Shown: positions 41,757 through 51,175, counted from the first letter of the stretch. The stretch is 64,000 bases of DNA from Caldisericum exile_A (GCF_047785965.1 NZ_JBLOBF010000007.1:12205-76204), one strand, 5' to 3'. Notes: a model not told the origin generated them from the sequence alone. Translations and numbers: made by a program.

Positions 41757-42863
41757 ATGAAAGTAATGCGCAAAGTGTTAGTGTTGGTGGCGTTAGTAGC
41801 TCTCTTGTCGCCAATGATTCTTTCGACTGGCTGTGCAAAGAAGACAAGCAAAGTTGACATCGGCATTGTTTTGCCGACAAAGGATGAACCAAGGTGGATT
41901 CAAGATGAAACAAGATTCCAAGATGCCTTAAAGAACACCAATTACAAGGTTGAAATTCTCTTTAGCCAAGGAGATCCTGCAAAGGAGAAGACAAACGTTG
42001 AAACTCTAATAAGCAAAGGTATTAAAGTTCTTATTCTTTGCCCACAGGATGCTACCGCAGCGGCCGCAGCAGCAGATGAAGCAGCGAAAGCCGGCGTGAA
42101 AGTAATTTCTTACGATAGATTGATTTTAGGAACACCAAATGTTGATTATTATGTTACATTCGACAGTATCGAAGTTGGTCAAAAGCAAGGTCAATATCTT
42201 GTTGATCATGCAACCGGTAAAAATAACCCACTCTACTTATATGCAGGTGCTTTATCAGATAATAACTCTTTCTTGTTCTTCCTTGGTGCTTGGCAAGTAT
42301 TGCAACCGAAGATTGCAGATGGTACCTTTGTGATTGCAAATTCAGACAAGGCTAAGGCACTTCAGAATAAGAAAGACCTTACAAGGGACGAAGAGGCAAG
42401 TATAATTGGTCAAATTACCACAAACTGGGATTTTAACACCGCAAAGAACCTTGCCGAAGCAAATTTGGCAGTTGCACCGGCCAATCTAAAGGGTAATGTG
42501 TTCATATTAGCACCAAACGATGGAACAGCAAGGGCAATTGCAGATACATTTGCAGCGGATCCTGCAATTAAGAGCTATGTGATTACAGGTCAAGATGCAG
42601 AAAAACCATCAATTCAATACATTATTGATGGTAAGCAGTCAATGACTGTATTTAAAGATGTAAGAGTATTAGTTAAAGACGCAATCAATGTTGCCATAAC
42701 TTATTTACAAGGTGGAACTCCTGAATCAACAAAGACTTACAACAATGGTGCAAAGGATGTTCCTTCAAAGCCTACTCCAGTTCAAGTAGTTGATAAGAAT
42801 AATGTTAAGCAAGTTCTTATTGACTCTGGCTACTATAAAGAAAGTGATTTTACTTGGCATTAA
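41757..42863 (+). CDS. Monosaccharide-binding lipoprotein (ChvE/XylF-like)
   Basis: 368 residues with a lipoprotein signal peptide ending at LSTGC (Cys26). The mature part is a periplasmic-binding-protein type I fold (Peripla_BP_4): VDIGIVLPTKDEPRW, VETLISKGIKVLILCPQDAT, KVISYDRLILGT, and late ITGQDAEKPSIQYIIDGKQS. This layout is typical of ChvE/XylF proteins for xylose, glucose, galactose or arabinose. It is the first gene of an SBP-ATPase-permease operon; the exact sugar cannot be told. Confidence 0.9.
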   Translation: MKVMRKVLVLVALVALLSPMILSTGCAKKTSKVDIGIVLPTKDEPRWIQDETRFQDALKNTNYKVEILFSQGDPAKEKTNVETLISKGIKVLILCPQDATAAAAAADEAAKAGVKVISYDRLILGTPNVDYYVTFDSIEVGQKQGQYLVDHATGKNNPLYLYAGALSDNNSFLFFLGAWQVLQPKIADGTFVIANSDKAKALQNKKDLTRDEEASIIGQITTNWDFNTAKNLAEANLAVAPANLKGNVFILAPNDGTARAIADTFAADPAIKSYVITGQDAEKPSIQYIIDGKQSMTVFKDVRVLVKDAINVAITYLQGGTPESTKTYNNGAKDVPSKPTPVQVVDKNNVKQVLIDSGYYKESDFTWH

Positions 42864-42875
42864 TGTAGGTTAAAA

Positions 42876-44402
42876 ATGGATACCCCGCTCATTGAAGTAG
42901 TAAACTTAAACAAGTCTTTTTCTGGAGTTCAGGTTCTCTTTAATGTTAATTTCAAGGTTAGAAGAAATGAAATTCATTGCCTTGTAGGAGAGAACGGTGC
43001 CGGGAAAAGCACTTTGATGAAAATTCTGAGCGGGGTATACCCATATCACGAATATACAGGTGAAATAAAGATAGAAGGAAAACCTGTAAAATTTCACAAC
43101 ATTTACGATAGCGAAAAAGAAGGGATTGCAATAATATATCAAGAGCTATCTTTGGTTCCTGAGCTTACGGTTTATGAAAATATTTTTTTGGGGCACGAAA
43201 TTACAAATGGTATTTCTATAGATGTTTCAAGAGAAATAATTGAATCTAAGAAGTTGCTTGAAATGGTTAAAGGGGAAAGCATCTCCCCTATGGCAAAGGT
43301 TAAAGAGCTGAGCATAAGTCTTCAACAGATTGTAGAGATTGCAAAGGCATTAAGCAAAAATCCAAAAGTTCTTATATTGGATGAACCGACATCCTCTCTA
43401 AGCGAGACCGAAAGTGAAAATCTTTTAAATCTCCTTTTAGAATTGAAAAGAAAAGGAATGACAATAATTCTAATAAGCCACAGGTTAAAAGAGGTGCTTA
43501 AAGTTGCTGATTCTATTACAGTTTTAAGAGATGGCCATACTGTGAAATACATTGAAAGAGAAAGCAAAGAATTCAACGAGAATTCTATTATAAAATATAT
43601 GGTTGGAAGGGAAATAAAAGAAATATATCCTCCAAGGATTAGAGAAGAATATAATGATGTGTATCTTGAAGTTAAAAATCTTAATGTTATACGTCCCGAT
43701 ACAGGTAAGAAGATTTTGAGTAATATTAATCTTTTTGTGAAGAAGGGCGAGGTAGTTGGAATTTTTGGACTTATTGGCGCAGGAAGGACAGAATTAGCAC
43801 TTAGTATCTTTGGCAATCCTTATGGATTTATTGTAAATGGAGAGATTTATTTGAAGGGTAAAAAAGTTAAAATATCATCAACCGAAGAAGCAATAAGGAA
43901 TGGCATATTTTACCTAACAGAAGATAGAAAAGAAAAAGGCCTCATACTTATTGAAAGCATAAGAAAGAACATCACTCTACCAAGACTTGATAAAATTTCA
44001 GCTAATGGAATAGTTGATGAACAAAAGGAAATAGTTGTTGCAAGTGAGTTTTTAAATAAACTACGAATTAAAGCAAGGCATGTGAATGTTAGAGTTTCAA
44101 CTCTGAGTGGAGGAACGCAACAAAAAGTACTTGTTTCTAAATCTCTTTTCTCTGAGCCTGATATTTTTATAATGGATGAGCCAACAAGAGGTATAGATGT
44201 CGGAGCAAAATTTGATATCTATAATCTTATAAGGGAACTTTCAAGAGAGGGTAAAGCCATTATGTTAATATCTTCTGAATTGCCAGAGATACTTGGTTTA
44301 AGCGACAGAATTTATGTTATGGGTAAAGGGCGAATTACAAAGGAATTTACATCGGTAGAAAATTTGACTCAGGAAGAAATAATGAAATACGCAATTGACT
44401 GA
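42876..44402 (+). CDS. Sugar ABC transporter ATP-binding protein (XylG/MmsA/GguA-like)
   Basis: 508 residues with two ABC modules. The first has GENGAGKSTLMKILSGVYPY, LSISLQQIVEIAKAL and LILDEPTSSLSE. The second has GLIGAGRTE, LSGGTQQKVLVSKSL and IFMDEPTRGIDVG. This is the CUT2-class carbohydrate ATPase that drives the binding protein and permease of the same operon. ATG 42876 lies 12 nt after the binding-protein gene. Confidence 0.93.
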   Translation: MDTPLIEVVNLNKSFSGVQVLFNVNFKVRRNEIHCLVGENGAGKSTLMKILSGVYPYHEYTGEIKIEGKPVKFHNIYDSEKEGIAIIYQELSLVPELTVYENIFLGHEITNGISIDVSREIIESKKLLEMVKGESISPMAKVKELSISLQQIVEIAKALSKNPKVLILDEPTSSLSETESENLLNLLLELKRKGMTIILISHRLKEVLKVADSITVLRDGHTVKYIERESKEFNENSIIKYMVGREIKEIYPPRIREEYNDVYLEVKNLNVIRPDTGKKILSNINLFVKKGEVVGIFGLIGAGRTELALSIFGNPYGFIVNGEIYLKGKKVKISSTEEAIRNGIFYLTEDRKEKGLILIESIRKNITLPRLDKISANGIVDEQKEIVVASEFLNKLRIKARHVNVRVSTLSGGTQQKVLVSKSLFSEPDIFIMDEPTRGIDVGAKFDIYNLIRELSREGKAIMLISSELPEILGLSDRIYVMGKGRITKEFTSVENLTQEEIMKYAID

Positions 44403-44416
44403 TAAAGAGGTGGGAT

Positions 44417-45607
44417 GTGAGAATTTTCTTAGAACACTTAAAGACCTTTTTGAAAGAAAATGTAAGAGATTATGCAATGTTTATTGCTCTTCTTGCCATA
44501 ATGGCGGTTTTCTCATTAATATCCCAAGGGAATTTCCTTGCCCCTGTAAATATTTCCAATCTGGTTAACCAAACAGGCTATTTAGGTGTGCTTTCAATAG
44601 GTGTAACGCTTGTTATTGTTATAAGAGAAATAGACCTTTCTATTGGATTTCTATCGGGCTTTCTTGGAGCAATTGCTGCAGTACTAATGAAATTTCACGG
44701 CTTTTCGGCTTTGGCTGCGATTTTGATTGCCCTTTCTCTTGGTACATTAGCTGGGCTTTTGAATGGGTCATTGGTGGCATTTTTAGGTGTACCGTCTTTT
44801 GTTGCAACTCTTGCAGGATGGCTTGCGTATCGTGGCGCACTTTTGATGGTTACAAGTGGCACAGGCACTATAATAATAAATAACAATACATTCAATGCTA
44901 TAGGAAATAGTTTTATTCCTGATATTCCTGGGCTTTCTAATTTCTTACCTCAGTATCATAAATTAACTCTGATTCTTGGTATTTCTGGTGTTGTCTTTAT
45001 AGTTTTATCGTCCATCGCAGGAAGAAGGCGAAATATACAAAGAGGTTTTGATGTAATGCCTTTTGATATATTTATTCTGCAACTCATATTTATTTCAGGG
45101 CTACTTTTGTATTTTACATTCAAGCTTGCAGCTTTTAGAGGCATTTCGTGGACTCTTGTTATTGTGCTTATTGTTACGGTTATTTATAGTTTTGTTACAA
45201 GCAAAACTTCTTTGGGAAGACATATCTATGCCGTTGGTGGAAATCCAGAGGCAGCAGAACTAAGTGGTATAGAGGTTAAGAAGATTAAATTAATTGTATT
45301 TGCATCAATGGGTTTCCTTTCAGGTCTTTCTGGCATTCTATTTGCCTCCCGATTGCAGTCTGCGACTACAACTGCAGGAACATTGTTTGAACTTTATGCT
45401 ATTGCTGGCGCATATATCGGTGGCGTTTCTGCTGCAGGAGGCGTTGGCAATGTTGTGAACTCACTTGTGGGTGCCTTTGTAATGACAACACTTACAAATG
45501 GTATGAATTTGTTAGGCGTAGATATTTCTCTGCAATACATCATTCTTGGCATTGTCCTTGCGCTTGCAGTTATTTTTGATGTTGCAACAAGAAGAAGAGG
45601 AAAGTAG
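44417..45607 (+). CDS. Sugar ABC transporter permease (XylH/MmsB/GguB-like)
   Basis: 396 residues starting at GTG 44417 (GAGGTGGGAT upstream; the nearby ATG is out of frame). Ten or so helices, with the CUT2 permease motifs REIDLSIGFLSGFLGAIAAV and VGGNPEAAELSGIEVKKIKL and the late GGVSAAGGVGNVVNSLVGA. A long central loop (residues about 165-205) with basic residues is usual for the XylH/GguB group. It ends 1 bp before the convergent sfsA gene; no terminator is seen between them. Confidence 0.92.
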   Translation: MRIFLEHLKTFLKENVRDYAMFIALLAIMAVFSLISQGNFLAPVNISNLVNQTGYLGVLSIGVTLVIVIREIDLSIGFLSGFLGAIAAVLMKFHGFSALAAILIALSLGTLAGLLNGSLVAFLGVPSFVATLAGWLAYRGALLMVTSGTGTIIINNNTFNAIGNSFIPDIPGLSNFLPQYHKLTLILGISGVVFIVLSSIAGRRRNIQRGFDVMPFDIFILQLIFISGLLLYFTFKLAAFRGISWTLVIVLIVTVIYSFVTSKTSLGRHIYAVGGNPEAAELSGIEVKKIKLIVFASMGFLSGLSGILFASRLQSATTTAGTLFELYAIAGAYIGGVSAAGGVGNVVNSLVGAFVMTTLTNGMNLLGVDISLQYIILGIVLALAVIFDVATRRRGK

Positions 45608-45608
45608 T

Positions 45609-46328
45609 TTAGATAAATTTTTCAAAATAGACTTTTTCTCCCTCAAAGCTAAGAAGGATCTTTTTTACTTCAACACCTTTTGATATGGCGTAGAAGTAGT
45701 TTTTTGAGAAATCTTTGTCTATACTTTCATTTGGCTTAAATTCAGTTGCATTTCTCATTATAAGAATAAAAATTAAAGGGTTGAAACCGTAATTTAAAGA
45801 TTCAACAAGTTCAATAAGGTGTCGAGCGCCTCTTTTTGTTGGTGCATCAGGAAATAGTGCAACGCCATCTTTTACAAGGACACATCCTTTAACTTCTATG
45901 AGATATTTTTTGTCATTCTTAAGAAGAAAATCAAATCGGCTGTTCAAGAATTTAATTTCTCTTCTTATTGTTAAGTTTTTTGATTCCCCGAATTTGACAA
46001 TGCCTTTTCGTATAAGCGATTCTGCAATATCGTTGTGATATCTTGAATTAACAAGGACAATCTCTTCCTCAAATTTAACTGCAATTACTTCAAATTCGGT
46101 TTTTCTCTTTAGGGAACTAAACTTTTTAAGTAATACTTTGTTTCCTCTCTCTAAAAGGCCTTCAAGTCTTCCTGGATCGTGGATATGTGCAAGCACACTT
46201 TTTCCGTTAACTTCGACAACTCCTAAAAACTTATTGAGCCTTTCAATAAAAGTGCCTTCAAAATCCGTTATGATTTCAAAAAGTTGTTTTTTCACTTTTC
46301 CCTCTAAAGAATATTGAAAGAGATCCAA
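45609..46328 (-). CDS. sfsA: SfsA family protein (DNA/RNA nuclease superfamily)
   Basis: 239 residues matching SfsA: FEGTFIERLNKFLGVVEVNG, LAHIHDPGRLEGLLERGN, then the PD-(D/E)xK-like core RFDFLLKNDKKYLIEVKGC and FPDAPTKRGARHLIELVES. In E. coli the protein affects maltose gene expression and binds DNA; its true role is unclear. It starts at TTG 46328, directly after a short nitroreductase remnant; no better start is available. Confidence 0.92.
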   Translation of the reverse strand: MDLFQYSLEGKVKKQLFEIITDFEGTFIERLNKFLGVVEVNGKSVLAHIHDPGRLEGLLERGNKVLLKKFSSLKRKTEFEVIAVKFEEEIVLVNSRYHNDIAESLIRKGIVKFGESKNLTIRREIKFLNSRFDFLLKNDKKYLIEVKGCVLVKDGVALFPDAPTKRGARHLIELVESLNYGFNPLIFILIMRNATEFKPNESIDKDFSKNYFYAISKGVEVKKILLSFEGEKVYFEKFI

Positions 46329-46331
46329 TTT

Positions 46332-46424
46332 TTATGATTTCGGAATATTATCTTCTTCGATTGGCGCATTCTTAAATTGCCTTATGCTTCTTCTTCCTTT
46401 AATTGTTTCGAGTAAATCGCCCAT
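46332..46424 (-). pseudogene. Nitroreductase N-terminal fragment
   Basis: A 30-residue frame, MGDLLETIKGRRSIRQFKNA then PIEEDNIPKS and a stop, is exactly the start of a nitroreductase-family protein, whose FMN site begins with RRSIRxF. Everything after this point is missing; the next gene begins 3 nt later. It is a deletion relic. Confidence 0.75.
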
Positions 46425-46437
46425 TATTAAATTATGC

Positions 46438-47328
46438 TTATGAAAACAGTTCCTCAGAAAAATATCTTTCACCTCTATCTGGTGCAACTGTAACTACTCT
46501 TTTAAGACCGTATTTTTCTTTTACAATTTTTGCGGCAAGTACATTTGCGCCTGTCGATGGTCCACCAAGAATGCTTTCTTTGAGTGCAAGCTCTTTTGCA
46601 AACATTCTTGCGTCTTTACTTTTGATGGTTAGAATTTCATCGATAATAGTTAGGTCAAGAATTTCAGGTTTAAATCCTGCACCTATACCTTCAATTGAAT
46701 GTGCGCCTCTCAATCCCTTAGAAAGATACGGCGATTCTTCAGGTTCAACACCAATAACCTTTACTTTCTTTATAAATTTTTTAAGCATTTTTCCAACACC
46801 TGTTATTGTTCCCCCTGTGCCAATCCCAGCAACAAATGCATCAACGTCAAAATCCATATCTTTTAAGATTTTATAGGCTGTTCCCAATTCATGCGCCTTT
46901 GGATTTGAAGGATTTCCAAATTGATTGAGCATGAGTTTTGCAACACCTCTCTCAATAATTCTCTTTGCTTCTTCTATAGCACCACTCATTCCTAAAGATC
47001 TCTCTGTAAGAACAACTGTTGCTCCAAAACTTTTTATAAGGGTTAATCGTTCTTTGCTTAAATTATCGGGCATTGTCAAAATGATTTTAATTCCAAAAAA
47101 TTTTCCAATAGCACTTAACGCAATACCTGTATTTCCAGAAGTCGGTTCAACAATTGTATCTCCTTCTTTTAATAATCCTTCAACAAGTGCATCTTTTATC
47201 ATAAAATATGCAGGTCTATCTTTCACACTTCCGAATGGGTTTAAATATTCAAGTTTTACAAATATGTTTGGATTTTCTTTTAATTCTACAATAGGAGTGT
47301 TTCCTATTACTTCAAGCAACTTTTTCAT
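46438..47328 (-). CDS. cysK: Cysteine synthase (O-acetylserine sulfhydrylase)
   Basis: 296 residues of the PLP-dependent beta family: IGNTPIVEL, the lysine in NPFGSVKDRPA (Lys36) and the phosphate/substrate loop PTSGNTG (62-68), then GTGGTITGVGKMLKKF for PLP phosphate binding. It makes cysteine from O-acetylserine and sulfide. It overlaps cysE by 17 bp, so the two genes for the two-step cysteine pathway are coupled. CysM or a cystathionine-type function is possible but less likely beside cysE. Confidence 0.93.
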   Translation of the reverse strand: MKKLLEVIGNTPIVELKENPNIFVKLEYLNPFGSVKDRPAYFMIKDALVEGLLKEGDTIVEPTSGNTGIALSAIGKFFGIKIILTMPDNLSKERLTLIKSFGATVVLTERSLGMSGAIEEAKRIIERGVAKLMLNQFGNPSNPKAHELGTAYKILKDMDFDVDAFVAGIGTGGTITGVGKMLKKFIKKVKVIGVEPEESPYLSKGLRGAHSIEGIGAGFKPEILDLTIIDEILTIKSKDARMFAKELALKESILGGPSTGANVLAAKIVKEKYGLKRVVTVAPDRGERYFSEELFS

Positions 47329-47857
47329 TTGCTCCTCCTTTTACAATTTTTGCCTTGACGCCAACAACAGTTGAATAAGGCGGGATATCTTCCAATACAA
47401 CACTATTTGCACCAATTTTTACAAAATCACCGATTGTAATATTCCCAAGAATTGATGCATGGTTTCCTATAAGGCAATTTCTTCCTATTTTTGGGTGTCT
47501 TTTGCCGCTTTCAACTCTTCTTGCACCGAGTGTAACGCCATGGTAGATAATCGTATTCTTCCCTACATATGCAGTTTCTCCGATAACAACGCCAAAGCCA
47601 TGATCAATCATAACAGGTGTTTCAAGAACAGCCCCCGGATGAATATCCATGTTGTATTTGAGTTTTGTTCTAATATAAAGGAGCTTTGCTAAGACTTTGT
47701 GTCCGCTCTTGTATAAAGCATGATAAATGCGATAGTTTAAAAGTCCTCTGAAAGAAGGTGTAAATATGATTTCAAGTGGTGATTCAACTGAGGGATCATT
47801 TTCTCTGTAAAACCTCAAATCCTCTAAAATTTGTAGGAGGAGATTTTTTACATCCAT
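47312..47857 (-). CDS. cysE: Serine O-acetyltransferase
   Basis: 181 residues. After a short helical N-terminus (ILEDLRFYRENDPSVESPLE) comes the left-handed beta helix with hexapeptide repeats: DIHPGAVLETPVMIDHGFGV, VIGETAYVGKNTIIYHGVTL, NHASILGNITIGDFVKIGAN. The catalytic His is in MIDHGFG. It acetylates serine to feed CysK. AGGAGG upstream supports ATG 47857. The length is shorter than the 270-residue E. coli enzyme but usual for the short bacterial class. Confidence 0.93.
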   Translation of the reverse strand: MDVKNLLLQILEDLRFYRENDPSVESPLEIIFTPSFRGLLNYRIYHALYKSGHKVLAKLLYIRTKLKYNMDIHPGAVLETPVMIDHGFGVVIGETAYVGKNTIIYHGVTLGARRVESGKRHPKIGRNCLIGNHASILGNITIGDFVKIGANSVVLEDIPPYSTVVGVKAKIVKGGANEKVA

Positions 47858-47885
47858 AAACTCCTCCTAATCTTCCGTTTTCCAT
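47796..47885 (-). other. Small upstream ORF overlapping the cysE start (possible leader peptide)
   Basis: A 29-codon frame begins at ATG 47885 behind a strong GGGAGG and runs MENGRLGGVYGCKKSPP ... across the cysE start in another frame, ending at 47796. It holds one Cys codon beside the cysE initiation site. It could couple translation to cysteine supply, or it may be accidental. Confidence 0.35.
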
Positions 47886-47919
47886 TTTTTAACCTCCCTT
47901 GCATTTAAATTTTGGAAAA

Positions 47920-47947
47920 ATTATAACATAATTAGTAATAATTTCAA
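47920..47947 (-). promoter_or_regulatory. Promoter of the cysE-cysK operon
   Basis: TTGAAA (47942-47947) and TATAAT (47920-47925) are 16 bp apart on the minus strand, about 60 nt upstream of cysE. Confidence 0.65.
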
Positions 47948-47985
47948 AACATCATATTTTAATTTGTCTTACTTTTTTATCAATG

Positions 47986-48014
47986 TTGCAAAATTGAAAG
48001 AATTATTGTATATT
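47986..48014 (+). promoter_or_regulatory. Promoter of the ABC-F gene
   Basis: TTGCAA (47986-47991) and TATATT (48009-48014) are 17 bp apart, followed by TGAGG just before ATG 48029. The leader is about 8 nt, so this gene too is nearly leaderless. Confidence 0.55.
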
Positions 48015-48028
48015 CAATTGAGGTTATT

Positions 48029-49708
48029 ATGCTAATAGTTTCAGATATACACTATTCAATTCAGGGAAAAACACTTTTAAAAGATGTGTCCTTTACTGTT
48101 GATAAAGATCGAAAATTTATTATTGGGGAAAATGGTTCAGGAAAGACTACACTTCTTGACATAATTGTTGGTCTTAAATCGCCTGATAAAGGCAGCGTAA
48201 AAAGACCAAATTCCATAGGCTATGTTCCTCAAGAGATAAAATCAATTGAAAAAACGGGAATGGAAATTATAGAAGAAGGCATATCGGAGTTAAAAGAGAT
48301 TGAAAAAATGATTCAAGACCTCGAAAAGGTGGGAGATTTTGGCGAAGAATATTCATTTCTTATGGAAGAGTATGAGCGACTTAACGGATATTCATATCGA
48401 AGTGAGATTTTATCGATGCTTCACGATTTTGACCTTGACGAAGAGACTGTTTCAAAGCCTCTTTCAATGATGAGTGGCGGGGAAAGAACGAAGTGCCTTA
48501 TAATTAAATCAATTATTTCTAAACCTGAACTTCTTATACTTGATGAACCAACAAATAACCTTGATATAGAAACAATAGAAATGCTCGAAAGATACCTTTT
48601 GCAGTTTAAAGGCGGACTGCTTATTGTTTCGCATGATAAAACCTTCATAAATAAGATTGCAACCCACATACTTTATCTTGATAATGGTTCAGTAAAGGAA
48701 TATGCGGGGAATTATGACAAGTTTATTAAAATAAAGGCGATTGAAGATGAAACCCTTAGAAGTGAGCGAGAGCAAATACTTATTTACCTTGAAAAGCAGA
48801 GGAGATTTATTGAGAAATTTCGTTATGGTACGCGTTCAAAACAGGCGCTTTCCAGAGAAAAGATGGTTGAGAAAATCATTGTGCCTGAAGAAAAAATGCG
48901 AAAAGAAATAAAAATTAATATCGATAGTGCTGATATTGGCTCTTTCAAAGTCCTTGAATTGAAAAATATTTCGAAATCCTACAATGGAAAGACAATTTTG
49001 AAAGATCTTAACTTCACAATCACTCGTGGCGAACGACTCGCAATCATTGGGAAAAACGGAGTTGGCAAATCTACACTTTTAAAGATCATTGCAGGATTTG
49101 AAAAACCTGATTCAGGCTCTGTTTATATTGGGCCAAGCGTCAAAATGCGATACTTTCCGCAAGATGAGTTTGTTTTGAATAGTGAGGATACGCTTTTAAA
49201 TTTGATGCTTAAAGAAGGACTCGAGGTGAGTGAAGCAAGGAATTACCTTGCAGAGTTTAATTTTATTGGTGAGGAAGTCTTTAAGAAGGTTTCTGAACTT
49301 AGCGGCGGTGAGAAAAGAAGACTTCTTATCGCAAAATTGAATCTTGTAAATTCAAATTTTCTTGTCCTTGACGAACCAACGAATCACCTTGATATTGAAA
49401 CAACGGAGGCATTAGTTGAGGCGCTTAAAAATTATAGAGGGACAATTCTTTTAGTGAGTCATGATAGGTATCTTATAAAGGCTATTACTCATAAGGTGTT
49501 TACGCTTGCTAATGGAAACCTTCAAGATGACTTAATAGCACATACAAAGAAGGAAAATAATAAGAAAGATAACTTAAAACAAAAAGAAATAAACAAATTA
49601 AAAGCAAGAATTCAGTATCTTGAAAAATTACTTAAAGAATCTAAAAACAAGAAAAGAGAAGAAGAGCTTAAAATTTTGAGAAAAAAGCTTGAGAGATTAA
49701 ATAATTAA
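48029..49708 (+). CDS. ABC-F family ATPase
   Basis: 559 residues with two ABC domains and no membrane part: Walker A GENGSGKTT and GKNGVGKST, signatures MSGGERTKCLI and LSGGEKRRLLI, Walker B LLILDEPTNNLD and FLVLDEPTNHLD. A linker of about 80 charged residues lies between them (LEKQRRFIEKFRYGTRSKQA). The C-terminus is a Lys-rich coiled coil. ABC-F proteins bind the ribosomal E site, act as translation factors, and in some cases protect against antibiotics. It overlaps the convergent ppcA gene by 4 bp. Confidence 0.92.
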   Translation: MLIVSDIHYSIQGKTLLKDVSFTVDKDRKFIIGENGSGKTTLLDIIVGLKSPDKGSVKRPNSIGYVPQEIKSIEKTGMEIIEEGISELKEIEKMIQDLEKVGDFGEEYSFLMEEYERLNGYSYRSEILSMLHDFDLDEETVSKPLSMMSGGERTKCLIIKSIISKPELLILDEPTNNLDIETIEMLERYLLQFKGGLLIVSHDKTFINKIATHILYLDNGSVKEYAGNYDKFIKIKAIEDETLRSEREQILIYLEKQRRFIEKFRYGTRSKQALSREKMVEKIIVPEEKMRKEIKINIDSADIGSFKVLELKNISKSYNGKTILKDLNFTITRGERLAIIGKNGVGKSTLLKIIAGFEKPDSGSVYIGPSVKMRYFPQDEFVLNSEDTLLNLMLKEGLEVSEARNYLAEFNFIGEEVFKKVSELSGGEKRRLLIAKLNLVNSNFLVLDEPTNHLDIETTEALVEALKNYRGTILLVSHDRYLIKAITHKVFTLANGNLQDDLIAHTKKENNKKDNLKQKEINKLKARIQYLEKLLKESKNKKREEELKILRKKLERLNN

Positions 49709-51165
49709 CCTATAAACTTTCGGATTTGTGCAGCCCTTAAAGTCAGTTCGTCGATATTGTAGTTTTTTAAATCAAGTATGGTTGAGGCGATTGCCTTTGA
49801 TATTTCTTTGTGCTCTTCATTAGTTTCAAATGATATACCAAACTCTTCAATCTTTCTAATTATTTTCTTAGGAAAGAAAGGAGAGTCAATATTTGCAAAA
49901 GTCAGAGCGTCTTTGATGTCGTTTTCGAAATTTTGATACAGGGATTTAATTTTAAAATAATCGTCTTTTTCGATTGCTTCTAACTCTAAAATTTCAGGCG
50001 GTACACCAACCGAATAAAGGCTTCCTGTAAAAGTGATAGCACGAGGAAGTTTCACCTTTGCGTTTTCTCTTGCATATCCAAAAAGCCCTATATGAAGTTT
50101 CCTTTTTCTTCTTGCTGGAATATGTTTTGCAACCTTGTTTATAACTGGGGCAAGGTTTTCTATGTGTTCTAAGTATGTTTTTGAGGCACGATTGAAAAAG
50201 TCAAATACGTATTCTTCATCAATTTCCTTTGGATTTGTTGGAATTATTCCTTTTAATTGTTTTATACCTTCAACAACTTCATTTACAGGATAGTCATATT
50301 TAAAAGCAGATTGAATCGTATAAGTATGGACACTTCTATATTCATCAGCGATTTTTATTACATTGTTTGGCTTGAGATTGCCTCTAAAAGGCGAAGATCC
50401 TACACCTACGATTGGATAAATTGGAATTCCAGTTTTATTTGATAGTTTCCATAGTCTATATAAGGCAAGTTTCACTAACATTACGGCATTAATAAGTCCG
50501 TAATTCATTGCAGGGTCAGAGCGTGCAAGAAAAACTCTTAAATAGTCAATTTCTTTACCTTTTACATATTCTTCTACAATCTTATCCGAATTTACAATAT
50601 GTTCAAAGTCCTCAAAGAGAGGAATTACATTTATTTTCTTAGGTTTAAATTCTCCAATCCAATCCTTTATTCTTATATCGTTATCGAAAATTGGCTTGTC
50701 TTCTTTTTTAACTACAAAATCAGTGTAGTATCTATAAACTCTTTCAATGCTTTTTGCAGATGTTGTCATTGGGAGGATAACTTCAAAAATAGGCGGAATA
50801 TCATCCGAGAAAACCGTGTAAGATGTATCAAAAGAACGAGGAATACTCTCTAATGTCTCAAGGATTATTTTTGCTTCTACATTCTCGAACTCTGGATTTG
50901 GTATTCTCAACGTGAGAAAAACATCTCTTCCAAGTCTATTCTCTCTGAAAAAGTATTTGTATTTTGAAAGTAGTTTTTTAACAACATAATCATCTCCTTC
51001 TTTTCCTTCATAGTCCCACATCTGTTCGCAAGCACCTAAGTGTGAGAATATATAAAACGCTTCCATTACTTCATCTTCGCCATCAAGCTCTGGATTTTTG
51101 GCAAAGAATGGTATTGAAACATTGTCTGGATGCTGTGTACTCATGCATCTTGGTATCTTCCTCAT
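49705..51165 (-). CDS. ppcA: Archaeal-type phosphoenolpyruvate carboxylase
   Basis: 486 residues from ATG 51165, where the family signature begins: RKIPRCMSTQHPDNVSIPFF. Further features are CEQMWDYEGKEGDDYVVKKL and SSPFRGNLKPNN, and late HIGLFGYARENAKVKLPRAI. PpcA carboxylates PEP to oxaloacetate and is about half the size of the usual bacterial enzyme; it occurs in archaea and a few bacteria. The start at 51165 is preferred because the -10 box lies about 10 nt upstream; the longer frame (to 51204) would begin in the promoter. The message is predicted to be almost leaderless. Confidence 0.92.
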   Translation of the reverse strand: MRKIPRCMSTQHPDNVSIPFFAKNPELDGEDEVMEAFYIFSHLGACEQMWDYEGKEGDDYVVKKLLSKYKYFFRENRLGRDVFLTLRIPNPEFENVEAKIILETLESIPRSFDTSYTVFSDDIPPIFEVILPMTTSAKSIERVYRYYTDFVVKKEDKPIFDNDIRIKDWIGEFKPKKINVIPLFEDFEHIVNSDKIVEEYVKGKEIDYLRVFLARSDPAMNYGLINAVMLVKLALYRLWKLSNKTGIPIYPIVGVGSSPFRGNLKPNNVIKIADEYRSVHTYTIQSAFKYDYPVNEVVEGIKQLKGIIPTNPKEIDEEYVFDFFNRASKTYLEHIENLAPVINKVAKHIPARRKRKLHIGLFGYARENAKVKLPRAITFTGSLYSVGVPPEILELEAIEKDDYFKIKSLYQNFENDIKDALTFANIDSPFFPKKIIRKIEEFGISFETNEEHKEISKAIASTILDLKNYNIDELTLRAAQIRKFIG

Positions 51166-51175
51166 ATTAGTATGA

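Noticed and set aside
47858..48028. Possible T-box or SAM riboswitch before cysE
   Set aside because: The leader is only about 55 nt from the predicted start and shows no T-box sequence or riboswitch-like helices.
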